Notes under the pieces: model-generated
Databases searched by the model: none
Told to the model about the DNA's origin: nothing
The model's input: the letters and a program-made list of their open reading frames with translations, nothing else
Part shown: positions 27,601-39,600 of the stretch, one piece after another
Numbering within the stretch: the first letter of the stretch is position 1
How the letters are laid out: every line of letters begins with the position of its first letter
Position numbers and translations under genes: made by a program
NCBI GenBank assembly: GCA_016169945.1
Contig: JADLSH010000113.1
Span: 1,364,001-1,428,000 of the forward strand
DNA: 64,000 bases
Source: Trachythela sp. YZ-2020
Lineage: Eukaryota > Cnidaria > Anthozoa > Malacalcyonacea > Clavulariidae
Reading direction: 5' to 3'

Positions 27601-30600
27601 CAACACTTACACAATTTCAGTAGTAGGTACTTTTTGGTCCACAATTGTAATATTTTGCGTGGTGTTAGCTTCACCAAATTTCGTTTTCACTGTGACCTTC
27701 ATTTTGAAACTTTCGCCAACGCTCAATAACGCAGCATTGATTCTCACACTAGACGCGTTGTTAGTTTGCAAACTCACATCTTTGCAATTATATATACAAG
27801 CCCAATGAAAGTGTAGGCCGGACGAATTGAATCGTTTGACGTCTGGGTCATATGATGTACTTGCGTCCAAATCGATGAAACCATCTTTTTTCGTAATGTC
27901 GCGTCGAGAACCACCTAAACAAAAACGTGCAGCATTTAACATCAATAAATGGTTACTATTTTGGCTTGAAACAGGGGGGGAGTGTTTAACAGGGGGGAGG
28001 ATGTTGATGGCATTGAACTGTAAATAAACTGGAACGAAGGGGGGGAAATTGAAGCCAGCTTAATTCAGTTTTTCTGAGGTTTGAGTTGAAATACTTAACG
28101 CCGAACATTGGGCTGTATATGAAATTGAAGCTATTAAAAAGTTCTATTTGATATAAAAACTTCAAGACTTTAGGTAAAAAGGAAATACTTAAAACTTTGA
28201 GGGAAAATTTGCCGTATTTTACAAAATTGCGGTTGTTTTTGTATTTCCATTTTGCCTAAAGTCTTGAAGTTTCTATATCAAATAGAACTTTTTAATAGCT
28301 TCAATTTCATATACAGCCCAATGTTCGGCGTTAAGTATTTCAACTCAAACCTCAGAAAAACTAGCTTGGCTTCAACGAATCATAGGACTTGATCATAGGA
28401 GTTAGCGTTCCAGTTTACTTATAGTTCAATGGTTGATGGTGACTGGTGTTCGATTCTTGTAGTACTGTATGTAGTTGTTTGATTATTATTTCACTTCAGT
28501 GGCGTAGTAACACTGGAAAAATAAGTTATGGTCTTCTTGAGATGCCCTCTTAATAGACCTCAATTTGAAACTGATGGAGCTAAATTTAGATTTATCCCAC
28601 TCAAAAGTGCAGCCTAATTAACTTCAACTATTTACTTGAAAAACAAATTTTGATTTTATGTTTGTTAAGACAAAACTACCCTTCTTTACACTGGATCTCT
28701 CTTGAGGTACAGTAATGGTCATCCCCTTATCGATTCAGTGTTACTACAGGAGAAAACCTAAACTAAACTAACTGCATTTATACTGGATAGCTCCATCAGT
28801 TGCCATTCCCAATTGATCCAGTGTTACTACAGGAGGAAACCTAAACTAAACTAACTGTATTTATACTGGATAGCTCTATCAGTTCTAAACTGTTCTCCCT
28901 ATATACAGGTCCAGCAAGAGACATCTCTTATTGATCCAGTGTTACTACAGGAGGAAACCTAAACTAACTTTATTTATACTGTAAATTGTTCTCCCTTGCA
29001 CTCTTCTCACATGTGACTGAGGTGAAATTGTAATCAGACAACAGCATATTGCAGGAATCGAACCCTCAGGCCACAGAGATGAAACCCAACCAATGGGAAT
29101 TGAACCCTCCACCCAAAAAGCACTGTCAATCTTACCCAATATAATAGCCACAGGTTTGCTGGCCTCCACATTAAGGTAGGTGTCAACATCAGTCCTATTA
29201 TTTGTTCGCCAAGTCTCGTTACACACAGCAGTCAATTCAACTCTATACAATCCTTCTTGAAGAACACGTTTTTCGATGAAGAAAAATTTCTTATGCTGTT
29301 CGTGTTCAGGCAGCTTTCGATCGCTTTTAGCATCGTATAGGGCGTATAGGGTCCAGTTATAGGTCCAACAATGATATTTAGGAACCGAGCAACTCTTATT
29401 GTGTTTGTCCTCGTCGGTATTAATGCGAATATCAGTTCCACGATTCGTATGGAATGGTTTATCTTTGGTTCTGCGGTCATATATCACGATTCTTGATTCA
29501 CAGCCGCCTATAACTTCGATTGTAATTGTGTAGTTTTTACTGCTAATTCCATTATAAGCCATGACATTGATTTTCCAAAGTCCACCAATATCTGGCGTGA
29601 TTGTAATGCTATCATAGTTGTGATGACCATGCTTCACTTTGGAGGACTTTCCCGGTTTCTTTACGGTGAAGTTATATTTGATTGGCCATCCTGATGACAC
29701 GTTAGCTCGGAGTGTGATAGGCTGACCAGCAGGGTGTTTTTTGATAGAGTAATCTAAATCTTCGATAGGGGTGTTGGGATTGCCGGGGTTTACTTGAAAC
29801 ACATTGAGGTTTTGAATAGGTAACATAATCTCAACCGTTGAGTTTATACTGAGCTTTCTATTTTCAACAAGACTGTACGCTGACACTGTGATGTTGTATG
29901 TACCAACCTTTGTATAACTAAAAAAGATTCAAACTTTGGTCACTTTTTTAAACTAAACTGAACTGACTCAATTTATATTGGATAGCTCAATCAGTTCTAA
30001 ACTCTGCTCTGTTCCTTGAGGTCACAAGGAGAAACCTAAACTAACCTTTTCAGTTATACTGGATAGTTCTATCAGTTCTGAACAGTTCTCGCTAGAGATC
30101 CCTTATTGATCCAGTGTTACTACAGGAGGAAACCTAAACTAAACTAACTTTATTTATACTGGATATCTCTACCAGTTCTAAACTGTTCTCTCTAGAGGTC
30201 CAGTAAGAGCCATCTCTTATTGTTCCAGTGTTACCACATGAGGAAACCTGTAAACTAAACTAACTTCTATCAGTTCAAAACTGTTCTCTCTGCAGATCCA
30301 GTAAGGATTATATCGTATTAGTGAAGCGTAACTACAGTAGGAAACTAAGAAAACAGGCAGTGGTTGGCAGAGTCAAACTGGAAGCACCATTCTCGCAGGT
30401 GACTGAGGCGAAATTGTAATCAGACAACTGCTGTTGGAATTGAACTCCAGTGGCAAGAAGTGAAACACACATGCACTAACCATTCTACCACCATCACCTA
30501 ACTCGTTTGATGTTAGCAAAGTAAACAACTAAGACTAAATAACTGTAACTTACGTGGTATTGCTTTCAATCGTATCGTTAAACGCTATGTCACATGAATA

Positions 30601-33600
30601 GAAGACGGTTATATTGTTTCCAAATTCAACATAAAACACAGGACGATCGCCAGCTTGAAGAGAAAACAAGATTGTATATGGCTTGCCCACTTCACCAGGG
30701 TAAAGCTTTGGTTCCATGATAAATTTGAGGTTCTTGATGTCTTCGACTAAGGTTACCGTTTGGCTCGTGTTCACAGAGTTGATAAGATTCGATGCTGTTA
30801 CGTTGAATGTGTAGTTTCCTACAAATAGAAAGATTATTGTAAATAAGTATGTGGGTGTGTGCTAATCATCCCGTGGTTGTAAAATCATTGATACAGCTTT
30901 GTTACATAGTTAATCAGCCATCATTCGAAGGCTTTGAGAAATGGGTGGGGGCAGTCGCCAAACATTAAACCAAACATTAAACCACATTTAATTACATGCA
31001 GTACCTCGATTCCTATAAACATGATTCAAATCATTCAAGGTTGTGTTTGTTACATTTCCATCTGCAAGGTCGACAGTATAAATGACATTTGTTCCGTTGG
31101 AAACGTTGAATTCAAAGGTGATATTCTTAAGCGTTGCATAGTATACTCCTGTTAGAGGACGCAAGATCTCTAGACCAGATATCCGCTCCTGTAAGATATA
31201 AAAGAAAGCAACAAACTTAAGGTCAATTTTGTTCCATGCCCGACAAATGAAAGCGAAAGTCTTTGGAAGGTATAGAGTTATTCTGGAGCAAAAACAGTCT
31301 CCTTAACCCATTCGCCTCAACAAAAACAGTGCTTCCAATTTAACTCTACCAAACATTGCAATGTTTCTTCAGGTACTCTGGTTTCCTTCTGTTGTAACAA
31401 TGAACCAATAAAGGTATGGCTCTTACTGGACCTCTAGGGAGAACAGTTTAGAACTGATAGAGCTATCCAGTATAAATAAAGTTAGTTTAGTTTGGGTTTC
31501 TTCCTGTAGTAACACTGGATCAATAAGGGATGACCCTTACTAGAACATTTTAGAACTGATAGAGCTTTCCAGTATAAATAGAGTTAGTTTAGTTTAGGTT
31601 TCCTCCTGTAGTAACACTGGAACAATAAGATATGACCCTTACTCAAGCTCTAGGGAAAACATTTTAGAACTGATAGAGCTTTCCAGTATAAATAGAGTAA
31701 GTTTAGTTTAGGTTTCCTCCTGTAGTAACACTGGATCAACAAGGGACGACCCTTACTGGACCTCTAGGGAGAACATTTTAGAACTGATAGAGCTATCCAA
31801 TAAAGACAAAGCCAGTTTAGCTTAACATTAACTTATCAGACTCTAACACAACTAAAAAATTGAATCTTCACTACATCTTATACCTGAACTTCGACAGTGT
31901 CTTTCACTATTTCATGGTCCAAAGCAGGCAAGCTGGAAACTTTGTACGCATAATACACCTCGGGTAATTTTGGTTCAATAGGTATATCCAACACTAAGGG
32001 GACAGTCACATGTAGTCGAAACCAGATCAGCATATTCTGTTGCATTGTACCATTCGATACCATTACTATATCACCAAGGGAGAACTGTTGGCCGCAATAG
32101 GACAATATATAGGAGGTAGTGTCCTTGATTTTGGGAACCGTCGCCGTGGCTGAAACGTGAAAGGCGATGACGTCACCACGCTTTATATAGACTGGGGTCG
32201 AAAATTTTACAAGGTGTGGTTTGAAACTTTCCGTTGTGTTTATAGCAAATTCTAAAAGATTAAGAGATTGCACCATTATGAAATCACACCTAGGATGATT
32301 TAAGTATATGAACTTGAGAAACGAGAATCCATTTTCTGATCATCTGTCTGTGTATGAACACAACCAGAGCGCTGCACCGGAATCCCAGCGCTGCACCGGA
32401 ATCCCAGGGCCGCAGGTTAAATTCCTGCCAGAGGGATTCCTCCTGGTTATGTCTAACATGCATATAATTTTCGCTCGAAATTTCCATTTACAAAAAGACC
32501 TTCAACATAGACAAACTTGCACTCATAAAATATCAGTAAAATATCAGGCATGACTTGTCCTCAGAATTATAGCCAAGATCGATTGTAAAGATCCCAGTAT
32601 TCTTGCTATCTGGCCAAGATTGCTGGTCTTGTGTTTACACTAGATCCGTCAGACCATCCATTTTTAGTATAAATAGGGTGAATACTTTAGTTGTATGTTG
32701 AGCACCCTGCTTCGGAATTAAAAATAAGTAAAAAACAACAAATATATGAAAATCAAACCGAACAAATGGATAGCCCCGGTCAAACGAGATGAGAGTTGAT
32801 GAGAGTTGATGAGAGTTGATGAGAGTTGATGAGAAATGATGAGAGTTGATGAGAGTTGATGAGAGTCGATGAGATTTGATGAGTGTTGATGTGAGTTGAT
32901 GAGAGGTGACGAGAGTTGATGAGAGTTGATGAGAGTTGATGAGAGTTGATGAGAGTTGATGAGAGTTGATGAGATTTGATGAGTGTTGATGTGAGTTGAT
33001 GTGAGGTGACGAGAGGTGATGAGAGTTGATGTGAGGTGATGAGAGTTGATGAGAGGTGATGAGAGTTGATGAGAGGTGATGAGAGTTGATGAGAGTTGAT
33101 GAGAGTTGATGAGAGTTGATGAGAGTTGATGAGAGGTGATGAGAGGTGATGAGAGGTGATGAGAGTTGATGAGAGTTGATGAGAGTTGATGAGAGTTGAT
33201 GAGAGTTGATGAGAGTTGATGAGAGGTGACGAGAGGTGATGAGAGTTGATGAGAGGTGACGAGAGTTGATGAGAGTTGATGAGAGTTGATGAGAGTTGAT
33301 GAGAGTTGATGAGAGGTGACGAGAGTTGATGAGAGGTGATGAGAGGTGACGAGAGTTGATGAGAGTTGATGAGAGGTGATGAGAGGTGATGAGAGTTGAT
33401 GAGAGTTGATGAGAGGTGATGAGAGGTGATGAGAGTTGATGAGAGTTGCAACTCTCGCTCGCGTTTGACCATCAACTCTCATCGACTCTCATGCACTCTC
33501 ATCAACTTTGAGCTGGTTCAAAGACCGGTCATGAGAGTTGCATAAGAATTTTAAACAACTATACTCTATAGTCAGACGACTAATGTTTGGCACTTTCTAT

Positions 33601-36600
33601 AAGAATTAGCTTAACAAAATAACACGTTATGACTGTGTCTATAGCAAGAAAAGCTAAGAAGGAAATTTAGACACTTTGTTAAATTATTTCTGTCTATATA
33701 TTATGCAACTCTTGTTTTCGTTTGACCAGGGCAAGAGAGTTGAACAAACTCTCGTGCAAACTCTCTCTTGTCAACTCTCATCAACTCTCATTCTCGTTTG
33801 ACCAGGGCTTTACATAAGTCTGGTTTTCATATTTTATCTAAAAACTATCAACTATCAACTTGTCCTGGATACCTCAGTGTAGTGGATAGACCATTACACT
33901 AACATCAGAAACCTACATGGAAGAATTTAACCAAAACCTACCTGCACTCACATTATACTTTGTATTGTTATTGCTCTCAGTTGATACATTTGTATCTGAG
34001 GTACAGCAACTTTTTGACAACATTTGATCCATACTCTTCTTCTGGCCAGTGCAGGCATCACGCAAAGGCACACAACCTCCCCGGCAAGCCTTTTGGTTGG
34101 CAAGACACACTGGAGATAAAATCTGTCAGAAAAAGTAGATCTTTTATAGGAATATACAAACACTATTCTAGGATTGACACACATTTTTTTATGAGGCTTA
34201 ACATACAGTAGGTTCGACCTATACTTAACCGAAGTTCGACCGCGGTTGAATTGCGGTTTGTCTGAAGTTCGACCAAGGACACAACGCGATTAATAAACAT
34301 CGGTTTGTGTTCAGTTATTTCATGTATATACTGCATTGTTGACAATGTTTTTATCTGCTATTGTTCATTCTCGGATGCAAACAATGGAAATGAACAGACC
34401 TGAATTGTGATAGTTTCATTGGAAACAATACCCATTTGCATGCCAATAACAACTCCATCATTGATAGCTGATAATAGAGGCATAACATATGTGCCATTCT
34501 CCAACATGTGAACAACGTCAGACTCCTCAAGTAGAGGAGAGCCAATTGTCTCAACAACAGTATCTGGAAAAAGCATTATTTTGATAATGTAAGCTTAGAA
34601 TGGGATAAAAGTAACACATAATTTTAATTATATACGAGTGTATTGGTTAGCGATAACTTGGCAACAGTGATAAAATGGGTTGAATGTCCATATGGGTCCA
34701 TATCCATATGAGTGAATATCCATATGGGTGAATGTCTATATGGGTAAAAATGTCCATATGGGTAAAATGTCCATATGGGTAAAAATGTCCATATGGGTAA
34801 AATGTCCATATGGGTAAAATGTCCATATGGGTAGAATGTCCATATGGGTAAAATGTCCATATGGATAAAATGTCCATATGGATAAAATGTCCATATGGGT
34901 AAAATGTCCATATGGGTAAAATGTCCATATGGGTAAAATGTCCATATGGATAAAATGTCCATATGGGTAAAATGTCCATATGGGTAAAATGTCCATATGG
35001 ATAAAATGTCCATATGGATAAAATGCCCATATGGGTAAAATGTCCATATGGGTAAAATGTCCATATGGGTAAAATGTCCATATGGGTAAAATGTCCATAT
35101 GGGTAAAATGTCCATATGGGTAAAATGTCCATATGGGTAAAAATGTCCATATGAGTAAAAATGTCCATATGGGTAGAATGCCAAATGGGTAAAGTTGACC
35201 ACCATCTTCTGCCCTATATTAACGTTTACTGAAATCCACTAGTTCAAGTAGTAATATAACAATGTTATAAGTAGGGCACAACTCACCAGGCAGTGTTGTA
35301 ACGAAATTTCCAGACTCGAATTCTTCCACTTTTAACCCAGAACCTTGGAAGACACTAAGTTCACATGATTCTTCATCTCTCAACTCAACAGCTTCAGGGC
35401 AATCCAGAGAAACATCAGCAAACTCTTCGGAGCTGCTCTTTACGGTAACTGTAACTTCCTGAGGCATGCACTTTGGATGTGCGGAGAGTGTGATCTTGTA
35501 CTCTCCAGCGCTTGCATAATAATGAGTTATCATTCGAGTGTTGTTGGGTAGGCTTCTCTTTACTCCATCGTCGAAGTCAAGTGTATAGGAACAAGTGGAG
35601 TCTGTTGATGAAAAATATTTCAGATTGGATGTAAAAAGCCTGCAATACCCTAATTACAACCTACCCTGAGAATGTGCTTAAGTGACAAGCTGACCAACCA
35701 ACCAAGTGTCCAACAGAATGGCTGACTGACTGACTGACCAACCAGACTGACCAACCCAACCAACCAACCCAACCCAACCGACCAACCCAACCAATCAACG
35801 TGACCAACTAACCCCACCTGACAGACCAACCAGCCTGACAGACCAACCCACCAACCTGACCAACCAACCAACCAACCAACCTGACCGACCAACCAGCCTG
35901 ACCGACCAACCAGCCTGACCGACCAAACAACTGACTAGCTGACAGACTGACCCACCAGATCGACCCAATCAACATGACCGACCAACCAGCCTGACCAACC
36001 AACCAACCTGACCAACCAACCAACCAACTTGACCGACCAAGCAACCAGACCAACAAACTCAACTGACCAACCAAAAAACTGACTAGCTGACAGACTGACC
36101 CACCAGATCGACCCAATCAACCTGACCGACCAACCCAACCTGACCAACCTGACCGACCAACCAACCTGACCGACCAACCAACCAACCTGACCAACCAACT
36201 CAACCAACCAACCAACCAACCTGACCAACCAACTCAACCAACCAACCAACCTGACCGACCAACCAACCAAGCAACTGACAGACTGACCAACCGACCAACC
36301 AACTGACAGACAGACAGATCAAACGACCAACTAACCAACCGGCTAGTTGACAAACAGATTGACCATAGACCCAACTCACTGACAGACAAATTGACCGAAC
36401 CAATACTAGTAGGTTACGCTGTGATTAAATAAACAATAACAATAACAAAAACAAGAACAACACTAAGTTCTTAGCAAATTACCTGCAGAACTGATAGTCA
36501 CGTTAAATTCCTTAAACGCCGTTACGGACGAAGGCACATGAAGAATAGGCAACTGTGATACAGGGTAGACTTTGTAGTACAAACCATCACTTTGCGGGTA

Positions 36601-39600
36601 GAAACATGAAGTGTTTGAGGCGGAGTGCAAGCAAATGTCATCACTTTGACTGCACAGACAAATACCGTTTACAGTAAGGCCAGCATACTTGTTACTGATT
36701 TTCAGAGCGGAGCATGCACTGACACAGGCTACCCCAGTCAGGTTGACATCATGGATGTAGTCCCCTGCAGTAACGTTGAAACATGAGTTGCTTGTATTCT
36801 GTTTAAAGCAACCAAGCGACCAATCTAGTAAAAAATATACAAAGAAAAATTAAAGGGGCTGAAGTGGCACATACACTTTACCCTTTAAAGTAAATTAACT
36901 TTACTGGATAGCTGCATCAGGCATAAACTGTTCTCCCTACTGTCGTACTGAGTATTGTTACTACAGAAGGAAACCTAAACTAAACTAACTCTATTTATAC
37001 TGGATAGCTCTATCAGTTCTAAACTGTTCTCCCTAGAGATCCAGTAAGGGTCATCTCTTATTGATCCAGTGTTACTACAGAAGGAAACCTAAACTAAACC
37101 AATTTAAGTTATACTGGATAGCTCTATCAGTTCTAAACTGTTCTCCCTAGAGGTCTAGTAAGGATCATCTCTTATTGATTCAGTGTTACTACAGGAGAAA
37201 ACCTAAACTAAACTAATTTTATTTACACTGGATAGCTCTATCAGTTCTAAATTGTTCTCCCTAGAGGTCCAGTAAGAGTCATCTCTTATTGATCCAGTGT
37301 TACTACAGGAGAAAACCTAAACTAAACTAATTTTATTTATACTGGATAGCTCTATCAGTTCTAAATTGTTCTCCCTAGAGGTCTAGTAAGAGTCATCTCT
37401 TATTGATCCAGTGTTACTACAGGAGAAAACCTAAACTAAACTAACGTAAAAATCCACGTACCGTCGTCTTCATTTTGGCAATATCCATAACACACCAAGA
37501 TTAGCTAAAAATAAAAATATATTACTCCTTCAGAAAATCATGCACTGAGGAACCTTTACTGTATAAAGGCACTGGTGGCTCAGCAGTAAGTGGACGTGCC
37601 TTTCACATTTCGTGACATGGACTATGATTCCTGCAACATGCAATAAAGATTCATTATATTATCGTGAGAATGTTCCAACAACCGTCTTTGTAGCAATAGG
37701 TATTCGATAAAAGTATGCTATAGTAACTATGTATAAGTTTATAGTTTATAGTTAAGGTTCATTTAGGTTTCCTTCGATATAGTTACACTAGACCAATGTG
37801 GGATGCCGCTTACTTGTACTTTAGAACAGTTTAGAACTGACAGAGCTATCCAGTATAAATAAAGTTAGTTTATGTTTCCTCCTGTAGTAACACTGGATCA
37901 ATAAGGTATGACCCTTACTGGACCTCAAGGGAGAACAGTTTAGAACTGATAGAGCTATCCAGTATAAATAAAGTTAGTTTATGTTTCCTCCTGTAGTAAC
38001 ACTGGATCAATAAGGGATGACCCTTACTGGACCTCAAGGGAGAGCAGTTTAGAACTGACAGAGCTATCCAGTATCAATAAAGTTAGTTTAGTTTAGGTTT
38101 CCTCCTGTAGTAACACTGGATCAATAAGGGATGATCCTTGCTGGACCTCTAGGGAGAACAGTTTAGAACTGATAGAGCTATCCAGTATCAATAAAGTTAG
38201 TTTAGTTTAGGTTTCCTCCTGTAGTAACACTGGATCAATAAGATATGACCCTTACTGGACCTCTAGGGAGAACAGTTTAGAACTGATAGAGCTATCCAGT
38301 ATCAATAAAGTTAGTTTACTGTAGGTTTCCTCCTGTAGTAACACTGGATCAATAAGAGATGACCCTTACTGGACCTCTAGGGAGAACAGTTTAGAACTGA
38401 TAGAGCTATCCAGTATAAATAAAGTTAGTTTAGTTTAGGTTTCCTCCTGTAGTAACACTGGATCAATAAGATATGACCCTTACTGGACCTCTAGGGAGAA
38501 CAGTTTAGAACTGATAGAGCTATCCAGTATCAATAAAGTTAGTTTAGGTTTCCTCCTGTAGTAACACTGGATCAATAAGATATGACCCTTACTGGACCTC
38601 AAGGGAGAACAGTTTAGAACTGATAGAGCTATCCAGTATAAATAGAGTTAGTTTAGTTTAGGTTTCCTCCTGCAGTGACAGTGGATTAATAAGGAATGAC
38701 CCTTACTGGACCTCTAAGGAGAACAGTTTAGAACTGATAGAGCTATCCAGTATAAATAAAGTTAGTTTATGTTTCCTCCTGTAGTAACACTGGATCAATA
38801 AGGGATGACCCTTACTGGACCTCAAGGGAGAACAGTTTAGAACTGATAGAGCTATCCAGTATAAATAAAGTTAGTTTAGTTTAGGTTTCCTCCTGTAGTA
38901 ACAGTGGATTAATAAGGAATGACCCTTACTGGACCTCTAAGGAGAACAGTTTAGAACTGATTGAGCTATCCAGTATAAATAAAGTTAGCTTAGTTTAGGT
39001 TTCCTCCTGTAGTAACACTGGATCAATAAGAGATGATCCTTACTGGACCTCTAGGGAGAACAGTTTAGAACTGATAGAGCTATCCAATATAAATAAATTA
39101 AGTTAGTTTAGTTTAGGTTTCCTCCTGTAGTAACACTGGATCAATAAGGGATAACCCTTCCTGTATCTCTTGGGAGAACAGTTTAGAACTGATATAGAGC
39201 TATCCAGTATAAATAAAGTTAGTTTAGTTTAGGTTTCCTCCTGTAGTAACACTGGATCAATGAGAGATGCCCTTACTGGACCTCTAGGGAGAACAGTTTA
39301 GAACTGATAGAGGCATAAGGTATGTCTCTTACTGGAGTTTCCCAGTCTAAATTGAGCTAAAAAATAATAGCTCTTTAACTGGGGAAAAACAGCTGCTCTT
39401 TAAGGCGACTCTAAGACCCGTTAACTCTTCCAAACACCGCAGGTTTTCTCCGGGTACTCAGGATTTCTCCTGTAGTAACATTAGACCAAAAAAGGGATGA
39501 CTCTTACTGGACCTCTATAAGGAGAACAGTCTACACAGAATGTTAAATATATATGTAGAAGTTCGTTTATTTTAGTTTATGATCATTAAGCACCCCATGA

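Noticed and set aside
32795..33450. Possible CRISPR-like array because of regular short repeats
   Set aside because: Units are directly abutting decamers without unique spacers, in an animal intron.
32718..33482. 231-254 residue frames of repeated [10 protein letters not shown]
   Set aside because: Translation of the decamer minisatellite. Parallel frames are equally open.
34680..35190. ccatatgg as serum-response (CArG) elements
   Set aside because: A CArG box needs six A/T bases between CC and GG; here there are only four.
34624..35205. Frames of repeated [14 protein letters not shown]
   Set aside because: Translation of the 17-bp minisatellite inside an intron.
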